Below are positions 8,172-16,663 of a stretch of 64,000 nt of DNA, piece by piece. Made by a program: the position numbers and the translations under genes. The DNA comes from UBA965 sp040396955 (GTDB lineage Bacteria > Chloroflexota > Chloroflexia > Chloroflexales > Roseiflexaceae), in assembly GCA_040396955.1 (NCBI GenBank), contig JBBAWX010000007.1:1-64000 (forward strand). The letters run 5' to 3'. Each line of letters starts with the position of its first letter. The stretch's first letter is position 1. The notes beneath the pieces are model-generated. The model saw only the letters and a list, made by a program, of their open reading frames with translations. It did not search any database and was not told the origin of the DNA.

Positions 8172-8813
8172 CTATAGCGCGCTTGCGGCGATGACTGGTT
8201 GGTGCAGATCGTGTTCGTGGAGGTATTCGATGAGCTGAGCCACACTGGTGAGCACCAATCCGTGGTGGCGACAAAACTGCTCGAGTTGTGGTCGGCGGGC
8301 CATGCTTCCATCATCGTTCATGATTTCGCAGATGACGCCAGCTGGGCGAATTCCCAGTAATTTGGCAAAATCAACGGCGGCTTCGGTGTGTCCGGGACGG
8401 ACTCTGACTCCGCCATCACGTGCTCGCAGTGGAAAGACATGCCCGGGGCTGACAATGTCGCTCATCGTGCTGTGAGGGTGCGTGGCCACGGCAATGGTGT
8501 GTGCACGGTCGGCCGCCGAAATCCCCGTGCTAATGCCGGAAGCGGCTTCAATGGAGACCATGAACGCCGTGCTCGTGCGCGAGCGGTTGTGGCTGACCAT
8601 CGGTTGCAGTCCGAGTTGGTCACAGATGCTGCCGTCGAGCGCCAAACAAATCAAGCCACGTCCGTACACAGCCATGAAAGCAATGGCCGCGGGCGTGACG
8701 AATTCGCTGAGCATGAGCAAATCGCCTTCGTTTTCGCGATCTTCGTCATCGACGACCACAATCATTTCACCGCGTTGCAAAGCGGCAAGTGCCTCATTGA
8801 TTGGTTGGAGCAT
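8172..8813 (-). CDS. ribB: 3,4-dihydroxy-2-butanone 4-phosphate synthase (monofunctional)
   Basis: 213 residues covering only the DHBP synthase domain. It converts ribulose 5-phosphate into dihydroxybutanone phosphate and formate. The acidic metal motif D-D-E-D-R-E-N-E-G-D is near residues 22-31, and R-x-G-H-T-E-A is near the C-terminal third. Many bacteria carry a fused RibBA; here the GTP cyclohydrolase II half is absent and no separate ribA lies in this operon, so GTP cyclohydrolase must be encoded elsewhere. The start overlaps the end of ribE by 20 bases and has a GGGGAGG site. Confidence 0.95.
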   Translation of the reverse strand: MLQPINEALAALQRGEMIVVVDDEDRENEGDLLMLSEFVTPAAIAFMAVYGRGLICLALDGSICDQLGLQPMVSHNRSRTSTAFMVSIEAASGISTGISAADRAHTIAVATHPHSTMSDIVSPGHVFPLRARDGGVRVRPGHTEAAVDFAKLLGIRPAGVICEIMNDDGSMARRPQLEQFCRHHGLVLTSVAQLIEYLHEHDLHQPVIAASAL

Positions 8814-9414
8814 GTGTGCCTCCCCATGCGGCGCTGACGCGTTCTACATATTTGGCAATAATATCGACTTCCAAATTAACCGGCGTACCTACCGCTTGCG
8901 TGCCCATGGTGACGACTTCTTGCGTATGGGCAATCATGGCGATGCCGAAGCTAGTATCGTCAAGGGCTGCTACGGTCAGACTCACACCATCGACAGCAAT
9001 ATAGCCCTTCATGACGATGTATTTCAACAAATCAGGCGGCGGTGTAATCGTGATGAATTTTGATTCACCCTCGGGGCGAATCGCACTGATATGCCCAACG
9101 CCATCGACGTGCCCCTGTACGTAGTGACCACCCATGCGTCCACCATAGCTCAGGGCACGCTCTAAGTTGACGCGGTCTCCGACCACGCGCTCTCCGAGAT
9201 TGGTGCGCCGTAGCGTCTCCGGTGAAAGGCCAACGGTAAAACTATGGGCGTCGAATGCGGTGACTGTCAAACAGACGCCAGCCACGCTGATGCTGTCGCC
9301 GATGCGCACCCCTTCAAGAGACAGCGTGGCAGAAATCGTGAGTGTGTTGTCACGCGCTTGGTTGGTGTGGGCAGCAATGATGGTGCCTTGTTCTTCGACG
9401 ATGCCGGTAAACAT
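8794..9414 (-). CDS. ribE: Riboflavin synthase, alpha chain
   Basis: 206 residues starting M-F-T-G-I-V-E, the family hallmark. Two tandem lumazine-binding domains each contain a G-D-S-I/V-S-V-x-G-x-x-L-T-V-type strand (about residues 38-52 and 135-150). The enzyme dismutates two dimethyl-ribityl-lumazines to riboflavin. AAAGGAGG lies upstream of the ATG. It sits between ribD (14 bases upstream) and ribB, which it overlaps. Confidence 0.96.
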   Translation of the reverse strand: MFTGIVEEQGTIIAAHTNQARDNTLTISATLSLEGVRIGDSISVAGVCLTVTAFDAHSFTVGLSPETLRRTNLGERVVGDRVNLERALSYGGRMGGHYVQGHVDGVGHISAIRPEGESKFITITPPPDLLKYIVMKGYIAVDGVSLTVAALDDTSFGIAMIAHTQEVVTMGTQAVGTPVNLEVDIIAKYVERVSAAWGGTHAPTNQ

Positions 9415-9428
9415 CGGGTGTACCTCCT

Positions 9429-10640
9429 TTAGGACGGGTTGGATACCGCGAAAATGTGTGGATTCTCAAAAAGATCAATGACGTGTTGCCGATGAAAGGC
9501 CCGCAGCCATACATCAGTGCCGCTCAACGAAAACTGGGCGATGTGGAAACGTTGGACGTCGATGAGTGACGCATGGCCGTTCCCCCCGACGGGACCGGGT
9601 GCCGTGTTATTGCCAATCACACTCGGGGCAATGAATGCTTGGATTTCATCGACCATGTCGCAATCGGCAAGTGCGCCGGCGAGACCTGCGCCTGCTTCAA
9701 CGAGTAGGTGATTGATGTGCCGCTCTGCCAACACCCGTAGTGCTTGTGAGAGATCGACGTGTGCTCCATTACCGCCCACAATCACCTCCACCCCTTGTGC
9801 AGTCAGAGCGTTCCGCCACGCCGCAGACGCCGCCTGCGTGCTAAATACGATTGTCGGTGTCTGCTGTTGTTCTTGAAAGACGCGTGCATGTGGATCGCTG
9901 TGTCCGTGACCATCGATGACGACGCGCAGTGGGTGTTTGATGGGGCGGGAGGGGTGCTCGATGCGGGTCGTGAGTTGGGGATTGTCGTGGTGTACCGTGC
10001 CACTCCCCGTCATAATGGCATCGACGTGGTCCCGCAACACATGCACGGCCTGCCGGCTTTCGGCGCCGCTAATCCACTGGCTTGTGCCGGTGTAGGTGGC
10101 GATTTTGCCGTCGAGGCTCATAGCATATTTGAGAGTAACCCACGGGCGTTGGCACCGGATGCGCGTAAAAAAAGGCCCAAGAAGTGGAATCATCTGATGT
10201 TGGAGCTGTGAGATGCGATTGACTTCGATACCGTGTGGTGCCAACACCGCTGCCGCTCCACTTCCCATGCGAGTGTCGGGGTCGCCACACAAAAAAAAGA
10301 CACGCTTGATACCGGACGCAATAATTGCATCGGTGCACGGTGGGGTCCTGCCATGAAAGGTACAGGGCTCGAGTGTGACGTAGAGGTCCGCACCACGTGC
10401 CTGCTCACCCGCTTCGGCGAGTGCTACGCGCTCGGCATGGGCTTGTCCTGGTGGCTGTGTGGCTCCTTGACCGACAATGACGCCGTCACGCACCACCACC
10501 GCACCTACCGGTGGATTGGGTGAAGTCCGCCCGTGTACGCGCCGGGCTTGTGCCAGAGCCGCCTTGATAGCCGTTTGTTCGATTTCAGAAAACACCACAC
10601 CACCGCCTTTGTATGTGTACAACGGGCGATGGCGTGACAT
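9429..10640 (-). CDS. ribD: Bifunctional riboflavin deaminase/reductase
   Basis: 403 residues if translation begins at the ATG at 10640, which has GGGGAG only 4 bases upstream; a GTG at 10595 behind AAAGGCGG is a serious alternative and would give the usual compact N-terminus. The frame extends further upstream but only through the riboswitch. The N-terminal deaminase has H-A-E and P-C-x-x-x-G-R-T-P-P-C (zinc ligands). The C-terminal half is the reductase, with K-Y-A-M-S-L-D-G-K-I and late V-E-A-G-A-G. It performs two consecutive steps after GTP cyclohydrolase II. It is the first gene of the operon controlled by the FMN riboswitch. Confidence 0.93.
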   Translation of the reverse strand: MSRHRPLYTYKGGGVVFSEIEQTAIKAALAQARRVHGRTSPNPPVGAVVVRDGVIVGQGATQPPGQAHAERVALAEAGEQARGADLYVTLEPCTFHGRTPPCTDAIIASGIKRVFFLCGDPDTRMGSGAAAVLAPHGIEVNRISQLQHQMIPLLGPFFTRIRCQRPWVTLKYAMSLDGKIATYTGTSQWISGAESRQAVHVLRDHVDAIMTGSGTVHHDNPQLTTRIEHPSRPIKHPLRVVIDGHGHSDPHARVFQEQQQTPTIVFSTQAASAAWRNALTAQGVEVIVGGNGAHVDLSQALRVLAERHINHLLVEAGAGLAGALADCDMVDEIQAFIAPSVIGNNTAPGPVGGNGHASLIDVQRFHIAQFSLSGTDVWLRAFHRQHVIDLFENPHIFAVSNPS

Positions 10641-10689
10641 ACGGCTCCCCACGACAATCGTCGCAGAGCACACTCGTCTGACGCACCAC

Positions 10690-10809
10690 ACTTCTTTCAT
10701 CCGGACTGTGACCGTCGGCCCCGGAATCGCACCGGTGTCCTGCTCGGGTGAGCTCGCGGGCTTGTCGTACGACTTACCGCCGGTGGGGACTTTCACCCCG
10801 CCCTGAAGG
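10690..10809 (-). promoter_or_regulatory. FMN riboswitch (RFN element)
   Basis: Read on the minus strand, the conserved RFN blocks occur in order: CTTCAGGGCGGGGTGAAA, CCCCACCGGCGGT, AGCCCGCGAGC, a GATTCCGG/GGCCGACGGT pair and AGTCCGGATGAAAGAAG. These are the universally conserved parts of the FMN aptamer. It lies between the operon promoter and ribD. A short hairpin (CGAC-GATT-GTCG) immediately before the GGGGAG site of ribD suggests control at translation initiation; I see no clear terminator with a U tract. Confidence 0.97.
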
Positions 10810-10833
10810 TGTGCAAATTATGTGCAAATTATA
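10810..10833 (-). promoter_or_regulatory. Riboflavin operon promoter with tandem 11-bp repeat
   Basis: The minus strand has a perfect TATAAT (10833-10828) about 20 bases before the riboswitch, without a good -35 box. The 11-mer TGTGCAAATTA is present twice in direct tandem at 10810-10820 and 10821-10831, so the duplication overlaps the -10 box and the predicted transcription start. Confidence 0.5.
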
Positions 10834-10870
10834 GCATATTTTGCATTCAATAACGCATATTGTGCACAGG

Positions 10871-12856
10871 TTATCGGTGTGTGGTCAAAACGTGTGCATA
10901 GTCGACGAAAAATTTCAGGCATTCTGGGTTGCGCAGCGTATGTTGATTGTTGATGGGAATGCCGTGTAAGATGCGCTTGACCGTTAATTCGGCCAATTTG
11001 TTGTTGTGTGTGCGTGGCAATGCTGGGGTTGATACGATTTGCCACGGTTGGTAGTACACGTTGTACTCACGGAGATGTGCCCGGATCTGCTTCCAGAGCT
11101 CCATGTAATCGACCACGTCATCGGCCACCACCACAAACAGCACGATGCGCTCGTGCAGATGCGCGGGCGCGGTATACCCGACAGCGAGAGCATCACGGAC
11201 ACCAGGCACTGTGCTCAGCGCCGCATAGAGTTCGGCGGTGGCAATGCGAACGCCACCGGGATTGAGCGATGCATCTGACCGCCCCAAGAACTCCCAGCTC
11301 CCGTCTGTGTGTGCCACCACCAAGTCTCCGTGACGCCAGACGCCAGGAATATCGGCGAAGTACGCTTCGCGGTAGAGGGCACCGTCCGGATCATCGAGAA
11401 ATGCGATTGGCATGGACGGAATTGGATTGCGACAGACCAACTCCCCCACCTGTCCAACCGTGGTGTGATGATGCGCATCGAGTGCTGCAATATCGACGCC
11501 AAGACTGCTACATTGCAGATGTCCAGGAGTGACGGGCAACAGCGGATTCCCAAGTGCAAAACAGCCGACGATGTCGGTTCCTCCCGAAATACTTGCGATG
11601 TGGCAATGCGCAATGTGCTGGCCAATGTAGGCGTACTGCGTGGCATGGAGCGTGGAGCCAGTAGCGAGGATGCTCACGAGTGCACGGGTGTCGTAGTGGG
11701 CGTTGGGAGTGAGGTTGCGTTCGGCGAGAGCATGAAAGTAGGCCGCACTACTGCCGAAATGCTGGACTCCGACCTGCGCGGCCATGCGCCACAGGGTCAT
11801 CCCATCACCGCCCAACGGGTCGCCGTCAAAGAGGACAATGGTGGCGCGTGCTGCGAGCGCGCTGACCAGCCAGTTCCACATCATCCAGCTGGTGGTCGTA
11901 TGAAAAAAGAGGCGTTCCCCGGGGCGCACATCGCAGTGCAGGACGATTTCTTTGAGGTGCTCTAGGAGCGTGCCACCAGCCCCATGTACGAGACCCTTGG
12001 GCGTGCCTGTGGTCCCCGATGAAAAAAGATGATAGAGGGGGTGCGAAAAAGCGAACGTCGTGTGTGGGACAGGAGAAAGCGGTTGTTGTTGGATGTTGTG
12101 GTAGTACGCGTGAGAGAGATGGGTGCTAAAGACAACATCTGGCGTATGATCGATGGACGCACAGTAGTCCACCACAATGACATGGCGTACACTGGGGAGG
12201 TGTGAGATGAGCGTCGTAATAATCGTGCGTGTATCGATGATTTGATCGCGCCATAGGTAGCGTGGTGCGACGACTAGGAGTGTGGGTTGAATGCGTTGCG
12301 CGCGACTCAACACCCCGCCCTGCTGGTAATCGGTCCCGCAACTTGCCCAACTCATGCCGAGATGTGCACATGCGAGCATGCCGACGACGCTTTCGGGGAT
12401 ATTGGGGATGTAGGCAAAGGCACGGTCATCAGCCCCGTAGCCGAGTTCATGGAGATGGGCGGTCAAGCGGTCGACCGCTTGATTGAGGTCGGAGTACGAC
12501 CAAGTGCGTGTAAGTCGTGTTTCGCTCCATGCCACAATGGCCGTCTCGTGCAGATGATGGGGGTGGCGGAAATGGTCGCGGTAATTGAGTGTCAGCTGAG
12601 GAAACCACTCGTGTGCGAATGGGGTCGGGCCTCGGCGATTCGCATAGACGGGCAGTGGGGAGCCGTGATACGCGATGCCAAGGAGATCGAGGAGTAGTGG
12701 CCAGAGTTGCTGTGGATTGGCGATTGCCCAGCGCTGTAATGTGCCATAGTCGACAACTTCGCCCGCAGTCAGTGTCTGCACCTGCGTGATCAGCCGGTGC
12801 ATGGCTGACGTGTGGGCACGTGCCGGATCTGGGTGCCAGATGGGGTGCAACGACAT
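10871..12856 (-). CDS. Acetoacetyl-CoA synthetase
   Basis: 661 residues, the normal length for AACS, starting at an ATG with GAGG eight bases upstream. An upstream extension of 57 codons would run into the divergent gene's control region. It is an ANL-superfamily adenylating enzyme. The A3 motif S-S-G-T-T-G-T-P-K-G is followed by the AACS-type stretch I/V-V-H-G-x-G-G-x-L-L-E-H-x-K, then T-T-T-S-W-M-M-W-N, which separates AACS from acetyl-CoA synthetases. It activates acetoacetate with ATP and CoA, feeding ketone bodies or polyhydroxybutyrate breakdown products into the CoA pool. It stands alone and is divergent from the threonine dehydratase with an 86-base gap. Confidence 0.9.
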   Translation of the reverse strand: MSLHPIWHPDPARAHTSAMHRLITQVQTLTAGEVVDYGTLQRWAIANPQQLWPLLLDLLGIAYHGSPLPVYANRRGPTPFAHEWFPQLTLNYRDHFRHPHHLHETAIVAWSETRLTRTWSYSDLNQAVDRLTAHLHELGYGADDRAFAYIPNIPESVVGMLACAHLGMSWASCGTDYQQGGVLSRAQRIQPTLLVVAPRYLWRDQIIDTRTIITTLISHLPSVRHVIVVDYCASIDHTPDVVFSTHLSHAYYHNIQQQPLSPVPHTTFAFSHPLYHLFSSGTTGTPKGLVHGAGGTLLEHLKEIVLHCDVRPGERLFFHTTTSWMMWNWLVSALAARATIVLFDGDPLGGDGMTLWRMAAQVGVQHFGSSAAYFHALAERNLTPNAHYDTRALVSILATGSTLHATQYAYIGQHIAHCHIASISGGTDIVGCFALGNPLLPVTPGHLQCSSLGVDIAALDAHHHTTVGQVGELVCRNPIPSMPIAFLDDPDGALYREAYFADIPGVWRHGDLVVAHTDGSWEFLGRSDASLNPGGVRIATAELYAALSTVPGVRDALAVGYTAPAHLHERIVLFVVVADDVVDYMELWKQIRAHLREYNVYYQPWQIVSTPALPRTHNNKLAELTVKRILHGIPINNQHTLRNPECLKFFVDYAHVLTTHR

Positions 12857-12942
12857 GCGAGTGCCTCTGTGATGTGTGTGGAGCTTGTTGCAGATACAAT
12901 ACCATAGCTGGTGGCAAAATCGAAGGATAGGAGGAATACTCA

Positions 12943-13905
12943 ATGGAATGTGCTGTTTCGTATGTCGATGTACTTGCCGCGACCGAACGCCTAGCGGGTG
13001 TCGTCCATCGTACACCTGTATTGACATCGGTCACACTCAATCGCATGGTTGGCATGGATGTCTTTTTTAAGGCGGAACATGTGCAACGCACGGGGTCGTT
13101 CAAAATTCGTGGGGCGTACAATGCCTTGGCACAGCTTGATAGTGCCCAGAAGCGCGCGGGTGTGGTGGCTTTTTCATCGGGCAATCATGCCCAGGGTGTG
13201 GCGCTCGCAGCGCAATTGCTTGGCATCCCGGCAGTCATCTGTATGCCCACAGATGCACCACCAGTGAAAGTGGAAGCGACGGCCGCCTACGGCGCCGAGA
13301 TTGTGCGCTACGATCGCCTCACGCAAGATCGTGAGCAGGTGGCGCGTGAACTTGCGAATCAACGTGGTCTGACCCTCATCCCCCCCTATGACCACCCACA
13401 CATCGTTGCAGGTCAAGGGACTGCCACACTCGAACTGTGTCAGGCAGTGCCCGATTTGGATGCCGTGCTCATTCCGGTTGGTGGTGGTGGCTTGATCGCC
13501 GGTGGGGCACTGGCAGCTCATGGCATTTGTCCGAATGTCCGCATATTTGGTGTCGAACCGGCACATGCAGCCGACACGGCGTTGTCGTTGGCGCGCGGGG
13601 AGCGTACGGCGATCGCTCCACCCGACACGATTGCTGACGGATTGCGCATTACAATACCGGGGAAATTGACGTTTCCGATTGTGCAGTCGCATGTGGAGCA
13701 GGTGATTACGGTCACCGAGCACGAGATTGTTGCAGGAATGCGCTATGTGGTTGAGCGCATGAAGCAGGTGATTGAGCCGAGTGCTGGCACGGGGCCAGGG
13801 GCGATATTGGCGGGCAAAATCCCCGCCAATATTCGGCGTTTGGGAGTCGTGTTGTGTGGTGGCAATGTCGAAATGAGCACGCTGGCGGCATTATTGTGTG
13901 CCTAA
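12943..13905 (+). CDS. Threonine/serine dehydratase, short catabolic type
   Basis: 320 residues of the PLP fold-type II family. Lys of G-S-F-K-I-R-G-A binds PLP, S-S-G-N-H-A-Q-G binds the substrate carboxylate, and V-G-G-G-G-L-x-A-G is the phosphate loop. The C-terminal ACT-like regulatory domain of biosynthetic IlvA is missing, so isoleucine feedback control is not expected. Threonine ammonia-lyase (giving 2-oxobutyrate) is the likely activity, with serine dehydratase or serine racemase as alternatives. A GATAGGAGG-like site precedes the ATG. Confidence 0.9.
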   Translation: MECAVSYVDVLAATERLAGVVHRTPVLTSVTLNRMVGMDVFFKAEHVQRTGSFKIRGAYNALAQLDSAQKRAGVVAFSSGNHAQGVALAAQLLGIPAVICMPTDAPPVKVEATAAYGAEIVRYDRLTQDREQVARELANQRGLTLIPPYDHPHIVAGQGTATLELCQAVPDLDAVLIPVGGGGLIAGGALAAHGICPNVRIFGVEPAHAADTALSLARGERTAIAPPDTIADGLRITIPGKLTFPIVQSHVEQVITVTEHEIVAGMRYVVERMKQVIEPSAGTGPGAILAGKIPANIRRLGVVLCGGNVEMSTLAALLCA

Positions 13906-13908
13906 ATG

Positions 13909-13939
13909 GCATGCGCCCTGCGTGGCGCGGGGCGCATGC
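13909..13939. terminator. Hairpin terminator between convergent genes
   Basis: GCATGCGCC (13909-13917) pairs perfectly with GGCGCATGC (13931-13939), enclosing a G+C-rich loop. It lies directly after the threonine dehydratase stop and just before the end of the convergent phnM, so it may serve both strands. T tracts are weak on both sides. Confidence 0.6.
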
Positions 13940-13943
13940 GGTA

Positions 13944-15092
13944 TTAGAGCAGGTGCATGACTGGGCGACCGTGCACATACACTTGTTTGACGACGGGGGT
14001 GTTGTCTGCCTTTTCGACAACGACGAGATCAGCGCGTAAGCCGAGCTGTATGCTCCCGATGGTGTGTTCGACGCCGATTGCTCTAGCTGGGTTGAAGGTG
14101 ATGAGGTTGATGGCATCGGGGAGCGAGCAGAGTTTGAGATCGACCAATTTAAAGGCTGCTGGAATCATCGCTGCTGGGTAGTAGTCCGAGCAGAGCCAGT
14201 CAACTACTCCCGTTTTGACGGCATCAATGGCGCTCAAATTCCCGCCACTCGATTTACCGCGCAGGACGTTGGGGGCTCCCATCCCCACCAGCATGGCGTG
14301 TTGATGTGCTGCCAAAGCCGCCTCCATGGTTGTCGGGAATTCGCTGATGCGGATGCCCTGCTCGACCCATGCATGGACTTTGGCTGCTGTATCGTCATCG
14401 TGTGTGGCCAGCGGGATGTGGTGGGCGTGTGCGAGTCTGATAACTTCTTCGACGCGTTGGGGAATGCTCGCCTGTAGCGCATGTTTCTTTTGGATGATTG
14501 CGTCGATTTCGGCATCGTTGCGACCCGTGGTTTTGGCCACATAATAACGAAACGACTCGTCGGTAGGGTACTGCCCTTGACCCGGGCTGTGGTCCATGAT
14601 TGAGATGAGTTTGATGTACGGCGAATCAACGACCTGTGCCAGCGAGATAATACCGCGTTCGCTACTCACTTCGACGCGACAGTGTACGAGGTGATTGATG
14701 ATCCGTTGATTGGCTGCGGCAATCTGTGCAATAAAGTTGCGTACAAATTCTTCATTGCGGACACCGAACTCGGCATCGTCGAGCGAGAGCGAATGTAGCT
14801 CAGTCGTAATACCGCTACACGCCAAGATGCGATCGGTGGTGTAAAAGGCCACAGATTCATCAATCATGACCCCTGGGCGTGGTTGAATTTGTTTTTCGAT
14901 GGCATCGCAGTGTAGATCAATGACACCGGGTAGCACGTAGTTGCCTGCCAAGTTGTATACCTGTGCAGCATGTTGCGGGCGAGAATGTGCTTGTCCGTAG
15001 CCGGCAATCACTTCGTCTTCGATGAGCACCCAACCGCGTTCGATGACCTGGTCACGGAGGACGACGTTGGCATCGGTCAGCAAAATTTGCAT
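13944..15092 (-). CDS. phnM: Alpha-D-ribose 1-methylphosphonate 5-triphosphate diphosphatase
   Basis: 382 residues of the amidohydrolase superfamily, like E. coli PhnM. The metal site begins with L-P-G-V-I-D-L-H-C-D, and later ligands lie in A-T-H-D-D-D-T and in the C-terminal D-W-L-C-S-D-Y-Y-P segment. It removes pyrophosphate from the ribose methylphosphonate triphosphate made by PhnGHIL, preparing the substrate for PhnJ. The start is the ATG beginning M-Q-I-L-L; an upstream extension overlaps phnL. It is the last gene of the C-P lyase operon; phnN, phnO and phnP do not follow. Confidence 0.94.
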   Translation of the reverse strand: MQILLTDANVVLRDQVIERGWVLIEDEVIAGYGQAHSRPQHAAQVYNLAGNYVLPGVIDLHCDAIEKQIQPRPGVMIDESVAFYTTDRILACSGITTELHSLSLDDAEFGVRNEEFVRNFIAQIAAANQRIINHLVHCRVEVSSERGIISLAQVVDSPYIKLISIMDHSPGQGQYPTDESFRYYVAKTTGRNDAEIDAIIQKKHALQASIPQRVEEVIRLAHAHHIPLATHDDDTAAKVHAWVEQGIRISEFPTTMEAALAAHQHAMLVGMGAPNVLRGKSSGGNLSAIDAVKTGVVDWLCSDYYPAAMIPAAFKLVDLKLCSLPDAINLITFNPARAIGVEHTIGSIQLGLRADLVVVEKADNTPVVKQVYVHGRPVMHLL

Positions 15093-15111
15093 GTGCGTTC
15101 CTTCACTTGGC

Positions 15112-15795
15112 TTAGAGTGCGAGTTGACCGTCGGCAAGTTTGACCAGGGTATCGAGGTCGTGAGACACGGTGAGTACGGCCGTGCCGTTAGCACGGGCGT
15201 GATGAATCATGTCGACCACGATTTGTTTGGAGTTGGCATCGAGGCTTGCCGTAGGTTCATCAAGCAGAAGCAAGCGTGGAGCAGCAATGAAGGCGCGACC
15301 AAGGTTGATGCGTTGTTGTTCGCCACCGCTAAATGTGACTGGACTGGCGTGCCAGAGTGCTTCACGGATGCCGAGCCGCGTGAGCCATTGACAGGCCTGC
15401 TCGTGCGCATCTGGGTGCGCCATGCCTTGGCGAATGAGCGGTTCGCTGATGACATCGATGGCAGACACACGGGGCAAAACTTTGAGGAACTGTGAGCAAT
15501 AGCCGATTTCGCGTTCGCGAAGCCGTAAAATGACGCTGTCTGTGGCTTGTGCAACATCGATGCAGCCAAATTGCACTGAATCAAACCAAATTTCGCCGGC
15601 TGAAATCAAATATGCGCGATAAATGCACTTCAAGATGCTGGTTTTGCCGATGCCACTGCGCCCCCAAATGAGGAAGTGCTGGTTGGGATAGAGCTCAAAA
15701 TTGACATTTTTGACGGGATCAATTTGACTGCCATCGATGAGATGCAGGTGGAACGACTTGTTGAGATTGCGGATGCGCAAGAGCGGGGTAGGCAT
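15112..15795 (-). CDS. phnL: C-P lyase subunit PhnL, ABC-type ATPase
   Basis: 227 residues, choosing the ATG nine bases after AAGGGA; another ATG nine bases earlier is possible. Walker A is G-R-S-G-I-G-K-T-S (the second Gly of the usual motif is Ile-flanked), the signature is F-S-G-G-E-Q-Q-R, and Walker B is L-L-L-L-D-E-P-T. PhnL takes part in the nucleosidase/phosphonylation step together with PhnG, H and I. It lies 13 bases after phnK and 19 bases before phnM. Confidence 0.93.
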   Translation of the reverse strand: MPTPLLRIRNLNKSFHLHLIDGSQIDPVKNVNFELYPNQHFLIWGRSGIGKTSILKCIYRAYLISAGEIWFDSVQFGCIDVAQATDSVILRLREREIGYCSQFLKVLPRVSAIDVISEPLIRQGMAHPDAHEQACQWLTRLGIREALWHASPVTFSGGEQQRINLGRAFIAAPRLLLLDEPTASLDANSKQIVVDMIHHARANGTAVLTVSHDLDTLVKLADGQLAL

Positions 15796-15808
15796 GGTTG
15801 TCATTCCC

Positions 15809-16663
15809 TTACAATGCCGATGAAACAAGCAGTTGAGTGTACGGATGTTGTGGGTCTTCGAGGATCTGGTCGGTCAGGCCGCTCTCCACGATATGGCCAT
15901 TTTTCATGACAATAGTGCGGCGGGCAAGTTGTTTGATGACGCCCAAGTCATGCGATACCAGCAACATGGTCATGTGGTGTTCCCATTGGATGCGCCGAAT
16001 CAGGTCGAGCACGCGGGCTTGCACAGATAGGTCGAGACCACTGGTGACTTCATCGAGCAACAGCAAGCTGGGGCTACTCGACAGTGCTTTGGCGATTTGC
16101 ACGCGCTGGAGCATGCCACCGCTAAACGTGTGTGGTTCGTCGTCGATGCGTTCCGGCGGCAATTCCGTTTGGCGCATCAATTCGCGGATGCGTTCGCGAA
16201 TGTTGCCTACGTGGCGCCAGTTGGCCAATAACAACTTCTCGGCCACATTGCCACCGACTGTGAACCGCATGTTGAGACCGAGTTCGGGGCGTTGATAGAC
16301 GATGCCCAAGCGGTCATTGCGAAAGGTGCGTTTGGCGAAGGCGTTCATGGTAACGAGGTCGACTGCCTGTGCATCCGATTCGCGGGGTTCACGGTACCAG
16401 ATGTGGCCGTGATCCGGAGCAGTGGCCAAATTGATCATCTGGAGCAGGGTGCTTTTGCCGCTGCCACTTTCACCGACAATGCCAAGAACTTCGCCCTGAT
16501 GGAGCGCAAAATTGGCGTCCACGCATGCATGCACGGTGCCACAAATCGGGCATTGACTGGAAGAATGCTGTGGTCCCGTATGTTCGGCACAACGTGAGCA
16601 CCCAGGACCGTATTGTTTGCTGAGGTGCTCCACTTGGAGGACCATCGTGGCAAGATGCGTCAT
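15809..16663 (-). CDS. phnK: C-P lyase subunit PhnK, ABC-type ATPase with Cys-rich insert
   Basis: 284 residues. Walker A G-E-S-G-S-G-K-S, signature F-S-G-G-M-L-Q-R and Walker B L-L-L-L-D-E-V-T are intact. After the first beta strand, residues about 20-50 contain C-x-x-C ... C-x-x-C and a further Cys, an insert absent from E. coli PhnK that looks like a small zinc ribbon. In E. coli, PhnK docks onto the PhnGHIJ core at PhnJ. Its ATG overlaps the phnJ stop (ATGA), so the two are translationally coupled. Confidence 0.93.
   Translation of the reverse strand: MTHLATMVLQVEHLSKQYGPGCSRCAEHTGPQHSSSQCPICGTVHACVDANFALHQGEVLGIVGESGSGKSTLLQMINLATAPDHGHIWYREPRESDAQAVDLVTMNAFAKRTFRNDRLGIVYQRPELGLNMRFTVGGNVAEKLLLANWRHVGNIRERIRELMRQTELPPERIDDEPHTFSGGMLQRVQIAKALSSSPSLLLLDEVTSGLDLSVQARVLDLIRRIQWEHHMTMLLVSHDLGVIKQLARRTIVMKNGHIVESGLTDQILEDPQHPYTQLLVSSAL

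Noticed and set aside
10641..10796. N-terminal extension of ribD
   Set aside because: The extra codons are the FMN riboswitch itself, so they are leader RNA and not coding sequence.
12447..13184. Minus-strand frame bridging the acetoacetyl-CoA synthetase and threonine dehydratase genes
   Set aside because: It overlaps two well-supported genes and their divergent control region, and shows no motif.
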